Of a stretch of 64,000 nt of DNA, positions 9,148 through 17,388 are shown piece by piece. Source of the DNA: Sinimarinibacterium sp. NLF-5-8 (lineage in GTDB: Bacteria > Pseudomonadota > Gammaproteobacteria > Nevskiales > Nevskiaceae); NCBI RefSeq assembly GCF_010092425.1, contig NZ_CP048030.1, positions 1,871,501-1,935,500 of the forward strand, read 5' to 3'. The translations under genes were made by a program, and so were the position numbers. The notes below the pieces were generated by a model. That model was not told the origin of the DNA. It did not search any database and saw only the letters and a program-made list of their open reading frames with translations. Positions within the stretch are counted from its first letter, which is position 1, and each line of letters opens with the position of its first letter.

Positions 9148-10901
9148 GAGCGCGGCTCCGAATGCAGCGTCACCGACGGAAATGCAACCGTGCGCGGCGT
9201 GGTCAGCTCGGGTGAATCCGAGCCTTCCGGGGAAATTTGCAGCAGGCGCGCGGCATCCTGCATCACATGCGAAAACGCCGGTGCGGCCACCACGCCGCCG
9301 TAATACCCGGACGCGCTCGGCTCATCGATCATCACCAGCCCGACCAGACGCGGGTGTTCCGCCGGCACCATGCCGACGAAGAACGATTGGTGGCGGTTGC
9401 CGGCATAGCCGCCCGCCGCAACCTTGCGCACGGTGCCGGTCTTGCCCGCCACCTGGTAGCCATGAAACGAGGCGCGCGTGGCGGTGCCGCCGGGCATCAC
9501 CACATGCTCCAGCATGTGCCGCACTTCGCGCGCGGTGTTGGCCGAAACCGTGCGCTGCGGCGGCATCGGCATGGCACTGCGCAGCAGGCGCAGCTGCGGC
9601 ATCAGGCCGTCATTGGCCAGTCCGGCGTAGGCGCGCAGCAGGTGCATCGCGGAAATGGAAAAGCCATAGCCGTAGGAGGCGGTGGCGGTGGCGATGTTGC
9701 CCCACTCGGTAAAGTGCCGAAGCACCGGCATGACCTCACCGGGAAAGCCGGTGAACATCGGCTCGCCAAAACCAAACTTCTGATAGCCCGACCACACCCG
9801 CTCCGGCCCCAATTCCAGGCCAATCTTGGCCGCGCCGACGTTGCTGGACTTCATCAGGATCTTGGTCAGATCGGCCATCCCCTGGGAGCTGACATCGCGC
9901 ACCGTCAGCGAACCGACCCGAAAATAGCCGGGCGAGGTGTCGATCACCGTGTCGGGTTGCACCGCCCCGACTTCCAGCGCCTGCGCCACCAGCAGCGGCT
10001 TGACCGTGGAGCCGGGTTCAAACGAATCGACAATCGCCTTGTTGCGCGCGCCGCGCGAGGTGCGCTCGCCGGGGTTGTTGGGGTTGAAGCCGGGCTGCGA
10101 GGCAATCGCCAGAATATCGCCGGTGGCGCTGTCGGCCACGATGATGGTGCCGCCCTTGGCCTTGTTCTCGGTCACGGCTTTTTTCAGCTCGCGATAGGCC
10201 AGGTATTGAATCCGCAGGTCGATGGTCAGCCGCACATCCTCACCGGGGCGCGCTTCCCGAAACTCCAGATTGTCCTCAACCACGCGCCCGGCGCGATCGC
10301 GGATCACCCGGCGCACGCCTTCATGCCCGGCAAGAATGGTTTCCTGGGCTTTTTCAATGCCTTCCAGCCCGGTGCCATCGCGCCCGGTAAAGCCCACCAG
10401 TTGTCCGGCAACCTCGCCCGCCGGGTAATAGCGCGCATACGAAGGATCCGAAAAAACCCCCGGTGCCTTGAGCGACAGCACGCGCTTGGCATCGGCCGGT
10501 GCCAGCGCATTGCTGATGTAGACAAACTTGCGGCTGCTGCGGGCGCGCAAAAAGGCTTCGAGTTCGGCAGGACGGCGGTTGAGCACCCGCGCCACGGCCG
10601 TGACGTACTCGGGCGATGCCAGCAGCTCGGACGGCACCGCCCAGATCGTTTCCACCGGCGCCGACAACGCCAGCGGCTCGCCGCGCCGATCGACAATGGC
10701 GCCGCGATGCGCCGGGATTTCCACCGTGCGGATATGCCGTTTGTTGCCTTCCTTAAGCAGAAAGTCGCGCTCCAGCACCTGTAATTGAAAGGCCCGCCCG
10801 AAAACGATGACCGCACCCACCGCCATCACGATCAGCACCAGCGCGCGACGCCACGCTGGAACCGGTTTGGCAACAGGGTTGGATTTGGCGTGCATGGTCA
10901 C
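9144..10901 (-). CDS. ftsI: Septal peptidoglycan transpeptidase FtsI (PBP3)
   Basis: FtsI is the class B penicillin-binding protein that cross-links septal peptidoglycan with FtsW. The 585-residue protein has a short cytoplasmic tail, one membrane anchor near residues 19-40, a pedestal domain containing 'AHRGAIVDRRGEPLA', and a transpeptidase domain. The active-site motifs are SxxK in 'FEPGSTVKPLL', SxN in 'MKSSNVGAAK' and KTG in 'VAGKTGTVRKV'. Length and order match typical FtsI. It overlaps ftsL and murE by four bases each. Confidence 0.97.
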   Translation of the reverse strand: MTMHAKSNPVAKPVPAWRRALVLIVMAVGAVIVFGRAFQLQVLERDFLLKEGNKRHIRTVEIPAHRGAIVDRRGEPLALSAPVETIWAVPSELLASPEYVTAVARVLNRRPAELEAFLRARSSRKFVYISNALAPADAKRVLSLKAPGVFSDPSYARYYPAGEVAGQLVGFTGRDGTGLEGIEKAQETILAGHEGVRRVIRDRAGRVVEDNLEFREARPGEDVRLTIDLRIQYLAYRELKKAVTENKAKGGTIIVADSATGDILAIASQPGFNPNNPGERTSRGARNKAIVDSFEPGSTVKPLLVAQALEVGAVQPDTVIDTSPGYFRVGSLTVRDVSSQGMADLTKILMKSSNVGAAKIGLELGPERVWSGYQKFGFGEPMFTGFPGEVMPVLRHFTEWGNIATATASYGYGFSISAMHLLRAYAGLANDGLMPQLRLLRSAMPMPPQRTVSANTAREVRHMLEHVVMPGGTATRASFHGYQVAGKTGTVRKVAAGGYAGNRHQSFFVGMVPAEHPRLVGLVMIDEPSASGYYGGVVAAPAFSHVMQDAARLLQISPEGSDSPELTTPRTVAFPSVTLHSEPRS

Positions 10902-11170
10902 GGCCCCGCCTTGACGACTTGATAATCACGCGGCTCGACCATGCCCAGCTGCTCGCGCGCGACCTTGTCCACCCGGTTGTTGTGCGCCAGCGTGGCTTCT
11001 TCGATCTGTAACTGCGCCCATTCCATCTCCAGGCGCTCACGATCCTGGCGCAACTGCTCCAGTTCGGAGACCAGCGCGCGGTTTTCATGCTTGGTACGGA
11101 TCACCACCAGCGCGGAATAAAACACCGCCACGCCCAGAACCAGCACCACCATCCACAGGCCGCGCTTCAT
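10898..11170 (-). CDS. ftsL: Cell division protein FtsL
   Basis: FtsL is a small bitopic division protein that works with FtsB and FtsQ to activate FtsWI. The 90-residue product has a short basic N-terminus, a hydrophobic span around residues 6-22 ('LWMVVLVLGVAVFYSAL') and a periplasmic heptad-rich region, 'ALVSELEQLRQDRERLEME', ending 'AREQLGMVEPRDYQVV'. The last motif is characteristic of FtsL. Sequence conservation in this family is low, so position between rsmH and ftsI is part of the evidence. Confidence 0.93.
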   Translation of the reverse strand: MKRGLWMVVLVLGVAVFYSALVVIRTKHENRALVSELEQLRQDRERLEMEWAQLQIEEATLAHNNRVDKVAREQLGMVEPRDYQVVKAGP

Positions 11171-12120
11171 GGCGTCACCCCTGGCAGACGTTCGGCAATG
11201 CGCAACACGGCACTGCGCGCGCGCGGGTTGGCACTGGATTCTTCGCGGCTGGGGAACTGCTTGCCGCAGAGCCTGATGCGCGGCGCATCACTGCGCGCAT
11301 CATCGCGCAAATAGCGCTTGACGAGGCGGTCTTCCAATGAGTGAAAGCTGATCACGGCCAGGCGCCCCTGGGGGGCCAGCACCGCAATCGCCGCATCCAG
11401 CGCCAGCGGCAACACGTCCAGTTCGCGGTTGATGAAGATGCGAATGGCCTGAAAACTGCGCGTGGCCGGGTGAATCTTGTGCGAACGCGGTCCCGGCACA
11501 GCGGCAATCAACGCCGCCAATTGCGCGGTGCGGGTAATGGGTTCTTGCGCGCGCGTCTCGACAATGCGGCGGGCAATGCGGCGGCTGTTGCGTTCATCGC
11601 CATACGTCCACAGCACATCGGCAATTTCAGCCTCGGCAGCCTCGGCCAGCCATTCGGCAGCGGATTGCCCGGCTTGCGGATTCATCCGCATGTCCAGCGG
11701 CCCATCCCTGGAAAAACTGAACCCGCGTGCGGCCTGATCGAGCTGCGGCGAGGACACGCCCAGATCAAGCATCACCCCATTGATGCGCCCGGTCAGGCCC
11801 TGCTCGGCGATGACTTCGCCCAAGGCCTCGAAATTGCACGGAATGATTGAAAAGCGGGCGTCCTGCTGCACCAGCGCCTGCGCATACGCCACCGCTTCGG
11901 GATCCTGATCCAGCGCAATCAGGCGCGCGCGCGCGCCCAGCTGGGCCAGCAAGGCACGGCTGTGCCCGCCACGCCCGAAGGTGCCATCCACATAAATACC
12001 GTCAGCGCGCGGCATCAGGCCCTGCAACACCTCATCGAGCATCACCGGGCGGTGCGGCGTCGCCGGCGTCGTCGCGCCAGCCGCTGAGGGATCGGGCGCG
12101 TGGGCAAAAGGCGCAGTCAT
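11167..12120 (-). CDS. rsmH: 16S rRNA (cytosine(1402)-N(4))-methyltransferase RsmH
   Basis: RsmH N4-methylates C1402 in the decoding centre of 16S rRNA. The product shows 'HRPVMLDEVLQGLMPRADG', the SAM-binding 'GTFGRGGHSRALL' and the family signature 'GVMLDLGVSSPQLDQAARG'. The C-terminal portion has 'VISFHSLEDRLVKRYLR'. I chose the ATG at 12120 (317 residues); an adjacent in-frame GTG at 12123 would share a base with the mraZ stop. No good ribosome-binding site distinguishes the two starts. The N-terminus has a low-complexity Ala/Pro/Thr extension of about 20 residues before the conserved part. Confidence 0.97.
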   Translation of the reverse strand: MTAPFAHAPDPSAAGATTPATPHRPVMLDEVLQGLMPRADGIYVDGTFGRGGHSRALLAQLGARARLIALDQDPEAVAYAQALVQQDARFSIIPCNFEALGEVIAEQGLTGRINGVMLDLGVSSPQLDQAARGFSFSRDGPLDMRMNPQAGQSAAEWLAEAAEAEIADVLWTYGDERNSRRIARRIVETRAQEPITRTAQLAALIAAVPGPRSHKIHPATRSFQAIRIFINRELDVLPLALDAAIAVLAPQGRLAVISFHSLEDRLVKRYLRDDARSDAPRIRLCGKQFPSREESSANPRARSAVLRIAERLPGVTP

Positions 12121-12122
12121 CA

Positions 12123-12563
12123 CTAGCGCCGGATCGAGCGGAACGCATCCGCCAAGGTGGGGGTGCGGTCAATGGCTTCGCCAAAACGGCGCTCCCATTC
12201 CGCTTCGGGCCACAAATCAAAGCGACTGTCCTGCCCCATCAATACCGCAGCGCCATCGATCTGCACGCGCCTGCGCAGCATTGGCGGCAGCAAAATACGG
12301 CCTTGCCTGTCAATTTCGGCATCCGAGGCAAAACCAACGAACCATTGCTTCAACGCCTCGGCCTGGTCACGGTCTTCCATGGCCTGGATATCACGCACGA
12401 TGCGTTCAAATTCCGGCAGCGGATAAATCTCAAGGCAAGGATTGGGGCCGATGGTGACGACCAGCTGCGATTCACACTGTTCGGCAAGCGTCAGGCGAAA
12501 GCGAGCCGGGATCGCCAAGCGTCCCTTCTCATCCACTGCCAGGTGATGTACGCCCTTGAACAT
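12123..12563 (-). CDS. mraZ: Transcriptional regulator MraZ
   Basis: MraZ is an AbrB-like ring-forming DNA-binding protein that represses the dcw operon from direct repeats upstream of its own gene. The 146-residue product starts 'MFKGVHHLAVDEKGRLAIP' and contains a second copy of the fold with 'DRQGRILLPPMLRR' near residue 90. A GAGAGG ribosome-binding site lies 7 bases before the ATG (12570-12575). It is the first gene of the operon, with MraZ boxes and a promoter directly upstream. Confidence 0.96.
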   Translation of the reverse strand: MFKGVHHLAVDEKGRLAIPARFRLTLAEQCESQLVVTIGPNPCLEIYPLPEFERIVRDIQAMEDRDQAEALKQWFVGFASDAEIDRQGRILLPPMLRRRVQIDGAAVLMGQDSRFDLWPEAEWERRFGEAIDRTPTLADAFRSIRR

Positions 12564-12585
12564 TGCCGACCTCTCGTGGAGTTAT

Positions 12586-12610
12586 CCCCACTTGCCCCCA
12601 CTTTCCACCA
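12586..12610 (-). promoter_or_regulatory. MraZ operator: three direct repeats with 10-bp period
   Basis: Read on the minus strand, TGGTG, TGGGG and TGGGG occur at exactly 10-bp spacing (plus-strand CACCA 12606-12610, CCCCA 12596-12600, CCCCA 12586-12590). MraZ is known to bind TGGGN repeats separated by 5 bases near the mra promoter. The repeats lie between the predicted transcription start and the mraZ ribosome-binding site, so autorepression is expected. Confidence 0.8.
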
Positions 12611-12620
12611 CTGAAGCTCC

Positions 12621-12649
12621 ACTATACGCAAACCCAGCCGGTGCCGCAA
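12621..12649 (-). promoter_or_regulatory. Candidate sigma70 promoter of the dcw operon (Pmra)
   Basis: On the minus strand a -35 box TTGCGG (12644-12649) and a -10 box TATAGT (12621-12626) are separated by 17 bp. Transcription would begin near 12614, immediately before the MraZ boxes. The region further upstream (12650-12790) is strongly AT-rich for this genome and could act as an UP element. Confidence 0.65.
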
Positions 12650-12971
12650 CCCGATTTTGTTACAAAAACAATGCAAAAACAGAGGCTTAGATCAAACGCC
12701 AAAAACAAAAACACCTTTATTTAAAACAACAACTTATAGAGCACACTTAAAGTAAGTTATTCGAAAAACAGCAAAAAACATCAGGCTCATCCGTGCTTTT
12801 CGTCACAACCCGGCAGATCAGGCCAAAGCCCCGCCAAACGCCCCAAACTGCCCCTGAATCACCCTCGAAACCACAGGTTTCAATCACATTAATCACAGAG
12901 TTATCCACAGATCTGGGCACATCAATGCCGCATCGCAGCCCAGCGCAATGGTCGTGTGGTGAGAAGTGGGG
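12650..12971. other. AT-rich intergenic region between rnpB and mraZ with one perfect DnaA box
   Basis: I see no gene in this stretch. The part next to mraZ (12650-12790) is A/T-rich with several A5-A6 runs. A perfect DnaA-box nonamer, TTATCCACA, lies at 12901-12909. It stands alone, so a replication origin is unlikely; it could be a DnaA-responsive site for the division operon or a chance match. Confidence 0.4.
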
Positions 12972-12992
12972 AAAAAGGATCGCAGCGATCCC
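12972..12992 (-). terminator. Intrinsic terminator of rnpB
   Basis: On the minus strand GGATCGC and GCGATCC (12991-12977) form a tight hairpin followed by five T residues (12976-12972). It lies about 15 bases beyond the mature 3' end of the RNase P RNA. Confidence 0.75.
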
Positions 12993-13007
12993 AAAAGAGA
13001 AAAAATG

Positions 13008-13398
13008 GGGGAGTCGGCCTGTAAGCCGGGTTCTGTGCCAAGTGTTTGCACACTTGCGACAACCATTCCTCTAGGCGCTGCGTCGCCGCAACGCTCCAGC
13101 AACCTACCCGGAAGGCACGCGGGCCGCGTGTCGCGCCGGCTTGCGCCAACGCACCTTCCCTATTTGGTCTTGCTCCGAGTGGGGTTTGCCGTGCCGGTCT
13201 GTTGCCAGACTCGCGGTGCGCTCTTACCGCACCGTTTCACCCTTGCCTGATCCGCGCAAGCGCGGCCATCGGCGGACTGCTCTCTGTTGCACTTTCCGTC
13301 GCCTCACGGCGCCCAGGCGTTACCTGGCACTCTGCCCTGCGGAGCCCGGACTTTCCTCTCCCGCAACAAAGGCGGCAGCGGTTGTCTGGCCGACTCCC
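13008..13398 (-). ncRNA. rnpB: RNase P RNA, class A
   Basis: Catalytic RNA that removes the 5' leader of pre-tRNAs. The minus strand shows the conserved elements in order: 5' 'GAGUCGGCCAGACAACCGC', 'GAGGAAAGUCCGGGCUCC', 'GGUAAGAGCGCACCG' and, at the 3' end, 'AGAACCCGGCUUACAGGCC'. The first and last segments pair to form helix P1 (GAGUCGGCC with GGCCGACUC). The end points are estimated from that helix. A minus-strand -10 box lies just outside the 5' end and a terminator just past the 3' end. Peptide-coding frames through this region are spurious. Confidence 0.96.
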
Positions 13399-13404
13399 GC
13401 GCGC

Positions 13405-13433
13405 ATTATCCCTGATTCCTGCGCTAGAGTTGC
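13405..13433 (-). promoter_or_regulatory. Candidate rnpB promoter
   Basis: A good -10 box, GATAAT, on the minus strand (13405-13410) sits 7 bases before the expected RNA 5' end. The -35 region (GCAACT at 17-bp spacing, 13428-13433) is weak. It lies in the leader of the divergent gene starting at 13462. Confidence 0.55.
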
Positions 13434-13461
13434 AGCCCGTTTCCCCCACAGGTCTTACAAC

Positions 13462-13896
13462 ATGAGCGAACAAATCGTCCGCCAGCATGTCCGCATCCAC
13501 GCTCCGATTGAACAAGTCTTTGATTTTTTTGCCGATCACAAGCGCTTCATCACCCTGCTCGGCGCGCGCTGCACCGTGATCCAGCCAGGCACCCCGCCGC
13601 CCTATGGCCTGGGCTCGGTGCGGCGCATGGGCTTTGGCCCGCTGGCATTTGAAGAAACCACACTCACCTACAAACCCCACGAACAGCTTGAATACGCGAT
13701 TACCCGTGGTGGCCCCATGCGCGCGCATCGCGGCACTATCGACTTTCGCCGCGAAGACGACACCACCGTGGTCGATTACGTCATTCGCTTTGAAGCCCGG
13801 CTGCCGTTGATCGGCCCGCTGATCGCCAAGGCGCTGGCACTGGCCTGGTCGCTCAACGCACCGCGCGCACTCAAAAAACTGGAGCGCGCGACCTGA
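13462..13896 (+). CDS. SRPBCC-family (polyketide cyclase/START-like) protein
   Basis: The 144-residue product begins MSEQIVRQHVRIHAPIEQVFDFFADHKRF, the typical first strand and helix of SRPBCC hydrophobic-pocket proteins. It continues with 'YGLGSVRRMGFGPLAFEET' and ends with the long C-terminal helix 'LAWSLNAPRALKKLERAT'. Proteins of this fold bind lipids, polyketides or small hydrophobic ligands; no specific function can be assigned. The frame is open further upstream into rnpB, but that extension is antisense to the RNA, so I chose the ATG at 13462. It is a single gene, divergent from rnpB. Confidence 0.8.
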   Translation: MSEQIVRQHVRIHAPIEQVFDFFADHKRFITLLGARCTVIQPGTPPPYGLGSVRRMGFGPLAFEETTLTYKPHEQLEYAITRGGPMRAHRGTIDFRREDDTTVVDYVIRFEARLPLIGPLIAKALALAWSLNAPRALKKLERAT

Positions 13897-13989
13897 CCCG
13901 CACGCCGCTGTCTGTTGCCGTTGCCGGCCTGCGTCAAAACCGGACTGGACGCAGGCCAGCAACGCGATTGCGAGCCGCCTCCCAAGCCG

Positions 13990-14865
13990 CTAAAACCAAC
14001 CGTTATCCGGAAACAAGCGCCGGTTCAGACGGTAGATCGACGAAATATCTTCCTCCCCGCGCCCTTCGGCGATCAGGGTTTGATACTGCGCCAGCGCCAC
14101 GTCCACGGTGGGCAGGTTGCCACCGGCCTGGGCTGCGAGCTGTTGGCAGATCGTCAAGTCCTTGTGCATCACTGCAACTTTCAACCCGCGCAGATAGCGC
14201 CCGCCGACCGTCTGCGATTCGGCATGACGATCAAACCACGAGGCAGCGGCACCGCTCGAAAGTGCTTCGATCACCGCATGCAGCGGCAATTCCAGCGCCT
14301 GCGAAAACGCCAGCGCCTCGGTCACTGCTTTGGCGATGCCGGCGGTGGCGGCCTGGTTGACGGCCTTGACCGCTTGTCCGCTGCCGACGTTGCCGATGCG
14401 CAATGCGTGACCCAGCGCAGCAAACAGCGGGGTCATCGCGGCATAGTCGGCCTCGCTGCCGCCGACCATGAACGTGAGCCTGGCGTGGCGCGCGGTCTCG
14501 GCGTTGCCATTGATCGGCGCATCCAAAAAACGCGCGCCCACCTTGCCCAGCAGCGCAGCAACCTCCACTGCGGTGTCCGGCGCAACGGTGCTGCTGTCCA
14601 CCACGGTTTTACCGCTGGCGGCAGGCAGCGCCAGCGCGCGCGCCACCGCCTGTACTTCCCCATCATTGGGCAGGCACAGCAGCACCACATCACAGTGATC
14701 CCACAACGCCCCGGCGCTGCCGACGGCAAAGATTTTGTGTTCACTGGCAACGGCTTGCGTATGCGCAGTGTCTGCACTGTGGACGGCGGCCAACAAGCCC
14801 GCACGCGCCAGCGCCGCCGCCATCGGCGTGCCCATTTCACCCAGTCCGACCAAACCGATTTTCAT
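13990..14865 (-). CDS. NAD(P)-dependent beta-hydroxyacid dehydrogenase (HIBADH/GarR family)
   Basis: The 291-residue product opens with the dinucleotide-binding loop 'MKIGLVGLGEMGTPMAAAL'. It then has the substrate-binding segment 'FLDAPINGNAETARHARL' near residue 118 and the catalytic-lysine helix 'GQAVKAVNQAATAGIAKA' near residue 164. The family reduces or oxidises beta-hydroxyacids such as 3-hydroxyisobutyrate or tartronate semialdehyde; which substrate applies here is not clear. The gene is convergent with the SRPBCC gene and divergent from the SDR at 14990. Confidence 0.88.
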   Translation of the reverse strand: MKIGLVGLGEMGTPMAAALARAGLLAAVHSADTAHTQAVASEHKIFAVGSAGALWDHCDVVLLCLPNDGEVQAVARALALPAASGKTVVDSSTVAPDTAVEVAALLGKVGARFLDAPINGNAETARHARLTFMVGGSEADYAAMTPLFAALGHALRIGNVGSGQAVKAVNQAATAGIAKAVTEALAFSQALELPLHAVIEALSSGAAASWFDRHAESQTVGGRYLRGLKVAVMHKDLTICQQLAAQAGGNLPTVDVALAQYQTLIAEGRGEEDISSIYRLNRRLFPDNGWF

Positions 14866-14989
14866 TGATGCACTCCTCGTTGTATTTGTTGTGCGCTGAT
14901 TATGCGGCTGCCCTGCGCGCGCGCCTCATCAGAACGCAGCATTGACGCCTGTCTACAATACCGTCCAAACCTTGGGGAGCAAGCCTTTC

Positions 14990-15736
14990 ATGATCGTTTT
15001 TGTCACCGGCGCCAGCGCCGGATTTGGCGCGGCCATCGCCCGCCGCTTTGCCGCCGATGGCGCGCGCGTGATTTTGAGTGGCCGCCGAGTTGAGCGCCTG
15101 CAACAACTGGCCGCTGAAATCGGCAGCAACGCCCTGCCGCTGGTGCTGGACGTGCGCAACCGCCTGGCCGTGACCGATGCCATCGCCAACCTGCCACCGG
15201 CCTTTGCCGCAGTGGACGTTCTGGTCAACAACGCCGGACTTGCGCTGGGACTGGAACCGGCGCCAGAAGCTGACCTGGATGACTGGGAGCAGATGGTGGA
15301 CACCAACATCAAAGGGTTGATGTACATGACCCGCGCGCTGCTGCCCGGCATGGTCGCGCGCAAGCGTGGGCATATCGTCAACATCGGCTCCATCGCCGGT
15401 GAATGGCCGTATCCGGGCGGCAACGTCTACGGCGGCACCAAAGCCTTCGTCCGCCAGTTTTCCCTCAACCTGCGCGCGGACTTACACGGCAGCGGCGTGC
15501 GTGTGACCGATATTGAACCCGGGCTGGCCGGCGGCACCGAGTTTTCCAACGTGCGCTTTCACGGCAACGACGCCAAAGCCGCCAAGGTCTACGAAAACAC
15601 CGAGGCGCTGACCGCCGAGGACGTCGCCGACAGCGTGCACTGGGTCGCCACCCGCCCCGCGCACGTCAACATCAACACGCTGTCGCTGATGCCGACATGC
15701 CAGTCGTTTTCGGCGCTGGCGGTGCATCGGCAATAA
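14990..15736 (+). CDS. ydfG: NADP-dependent 3-hydroxy acid dehydrogenase, YdfG-like SDR
   Basis: A classical short-chain dehydrogenase of 248 residues, the same length as E. coli YdfG. YdfG oxidises L-allo-threonine and related 3-hydroxy acids and reduces malonic semialdehyde. The Rossmann loop is 'VTGASAGFGAAIARRF', the structural motif is 'LVNNAGLALGL', and the catalytic Y-x3-K is in 'NVYGGTKAFV'. I chose the ATG at 14990 because a GGGGAG ribosome-binding site lies 10 bases upstream and the Rossmann strand starts at residue 2. An earlier in-frame GTG-type start would add 16 unrelated residues. A strong terminator follows. Confidence 0.88.
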   Translation: MIVFVTGASAGFGAAIARRFAADGARVILSGRRVERLQQLAAEIGSNALPLVLDVRNRLAVTDAIANLPPAFAAVDVLVNNAGLALGLEPAPEADLDDWEQMVDTNIKGLMYMTRALLPGMVARKRGHIVNIGSIAGEWPYPGGNVYGGTKAFVRQFSLNLRADLHGSGVRVTDIEPGLAGGTEFSNVRFHGNDAKAAKVYENTEALTAEDVADSVHWVATRPAHVNINTLSLMPTCQSFSALAVHRQ

Positions 15737-15750
15737 GTCTTGGCGCGCAC

Positions 15751-15780
15751 AAAAAAGCCCTCGTCAGCGAGGGCTTTTTT
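15751..15780. terminator. Bidirectional intrinsic terminator
   Basis: GCCCTCG/CGAGGGC stem (15757-15763 with 15768-15774) around a TCAG loop, with A6 on the left and T6 on the right. It can terminate the ydfG transcript on the plus strand and the convergent lipoprotein transcript on the minus strand. Confidence 0.85.
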
Positions 15781-15802
15781 GATCATCAGCAACCCAAAAA
15801 GC

Positions 15803-16330
15803 TCACCAGCGCACGTCACCCAATCGCCGAATGAACTTTTCGATATTGGCGCGAATCGCGCCTTCATTGGCAAGCCGCACTCGCTTGGCGGCAACAAACG
15901 CATCGCCCACCGTCGCCGTGTGCGACGCCACGATTTGCTCATTAAAGATCACTTGATCGCTGGCGGCATCGCGCAGCACATAACTCACCTGCGCAGTCGA
16001 TGTCATATTCAAACCGATCAACGGCTTATCCAGCGCCATGAGAGTGGCTCTAAGGGCGTATTGGTTGTGCGCGCCAGATAGATAGCCCGCTTGCTGAAGC
16101 GACAATTGCAACGCCTGCGCAAACGCCTCGTTAGACACCTGAGAGACCCACAGCGGATTGGTTTGCTTGCCGCCTTCCACAACCACTTCACCGAGCTTGC
16201 CGGCCAGTACCGGCGAAGGGTTGCCCACCGTCGCCGGACTCACCATCCCCGCTGCGGTTGCGCCCGAAGCACAGCCATAAAGCCCGGTAGATGCTCCTAA
16301 AATCAGCAACGCACAAACGATATTTTTCAC
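15803..16330 (-). CDS. Hypothetical lipoprotein
   Basis: The 175-residue product starts at a GTG with a signal peptide MKNIVCALLILGASTGL ending in the lipobox 'LYGC', so it should be lipidated at Cys19. The rest is soluble and contains 'NPLWVSQVSNEAFAQAL' and a C-terminal 'FIRRLGDVRW'. I do not recognise a characterised family; the pattern resembles small lipoproteins that sit beside the surface-antigen-type lipoprotein encoded just upstream. It lies 12 bases after the truncated lipoprotein gene and probably shares its transcript. Confidence 0.7.
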   Translation of the reverse strand: MKNIVCALLILGASTGLYGCASGATAAGMVSPATVGNPSPVLAGKLGEVVVEGGKQTNPLWVSQVSNEAFAQALQLSLQQAGYLSGAHNQYALRATLMALDKPLIGLNMTSTAQVSYVLRDAASDQVIFNEQIVASHTATVGDAFVAAKRVRLANEGAIRANIEKFIRRLGDVRW

Positions 16331-16342
16331 CTTGAACCCAGG

Positions 16343-16966
16343 CTATGGCAGGCGACGAACGCGCTTGGGCGCCGCAGTGGGTTGGGTGCTTGCGGGCGGC
16401 ACCGTTGCCGTCGGAACAAAGGCAGGCGGCGGGGTTGCAATGGGGGCATAACGTGGCGCCTCAGCAGGCGTCGGGGCGTATTGCGGCGCAGCTGCTGGCG
16501 CATAGGACGGCGGCGGTACCGGTGCGTACTGCGGCTGCGGCACAGGTGCATATTGAGGTGGAGCAACGTAAGGCTGTTGGCCATAAACCGGCACCTGACC
16601 GGCTGCGCCGCAGTTGGGATCAAGCACAAAGCTGGTCTGATCAAACTGTTTCCAAGCACCGGTGGCCGCGCCGTCGATCAAGAAGATCGAAAAAATCCCA
16701 AAATCCACAAGAATCCCTAAAAGCGTGGTGGCATCAAACGACTTGGTGGCAATTGCCTGGACATCCGAACACCCCGGACGCCGCGCCGTGAGCGTGTAGT
16801 TTTTATTCTTGTGGAAGGTCGTCACACCGCTGTCACGGCCAATCAAGGCCTCGTTGACGTACAACTCCGTGCCCGGAACGTTGCTGCGCACCGCAACTTG
16901 CTGGGTTGATCCATGAAACATCGCCGGACACCCCGTTCGCCCCAGTGTTTTGGAGCGGGAGTTCAA
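16343..16966 (-). pseudogene. Proline-rich lipoprotein-like gene lacking its signal peptide
   Basis: The body of the protein reads 'MFHGSTQQVAVRSNVPGTELYVNEALIG', a PEGA-like/lipoprotein start usually found directly after a lipobox. It then has two hydrophobic segments ('TTLLGILVDFGIFSIFLID') and a C-terminal tail rich in YAP repeats (about residues 125-190). Only a TTG at 16966 or the internal ATG at 16921 can start it, and a stop codon lies two codons before the TTG. The remnant 'GRTGCPAMFHG' looks like a lipobox whose hydrophobic signal has been lost. I therefore call it N-terminally truncated. The boundary coincides with the truncated N-terminus of the divergent regulator. Confidence 0.6.
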
Positions 16967-17345
16967 TCTGCGTTACTGGGGAAGGCCCGTCACATTCCAG
17001 GGCGTGAGCCGCTGGTTGAAAGGTCGCTCCATCCCCGAGCAAGACAAACTGCAAGTGTTGGCGCAATGGCTGTCGGTTGATCCGCAAACGCTGCGCTTCG
17101 GCACCCCCAGCGCGCCCGATCCTTTTTTGCAGCCTGGGTTTTGGCCGCCAAACTTTGCGCGCAAAGCCGATTCCAATGCGCCACAAAAAGAGCAAGCCAC
17201 GATCCCAATGACTTTTGCACGCACGACCAGGCCTCAGCTTTCTAATGACGAGTGGAAGATGATCGAACAATGGCAATCACTGCCCAAGCCCACCCAGCAA
17301 ACCATCGCCGCGTTGATCAAAGCGCTGGCTGCGGCGACCCAGTAG
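16950..17345 (+). pseudogene. DNA-binding regulator fragment, N-terminus missing
   Basis: From a TTG at 16950 the 131-residue frame begins in the middle of an HTH region, 'LEREFNLRYWGRPVTFQGV', followed by 'WLKGRSIPEQDKLQVLAQWL'. This is the second half of an XRE-like domain seen in small proteobacterial repressors, normally preceded by about 20-30 residues with the first helices. The rest is a linker and a C-terminal segment 'DEWKMIEQWQSLPKPTQQTI'. The reading frame upstream is open but encodes unrelated sequence antisense to the lipoprotein. It overlaps the truncated lipoprotein head to head. Confidence 0.6.
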
Positions 17346-17388
17346 CTCACGCTTGCGAACAGCCGTAGCAAATCAACTCAAGTCAGAC

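Noticed and set aside
12901-12909. Replication origin at the DnaA box
   Set aside because: Only one consensus box was found and no dnaA, dnaN or gidA gene is near, so oriC is not supported.
13141-13461. Open frame extending the SRPBCC gene upstream by 107 codons
   Set aside because: This segment is the reverse complement of the RNase P RNA and its promoter; the SRPBCC fold starts at the ATG at 13462.
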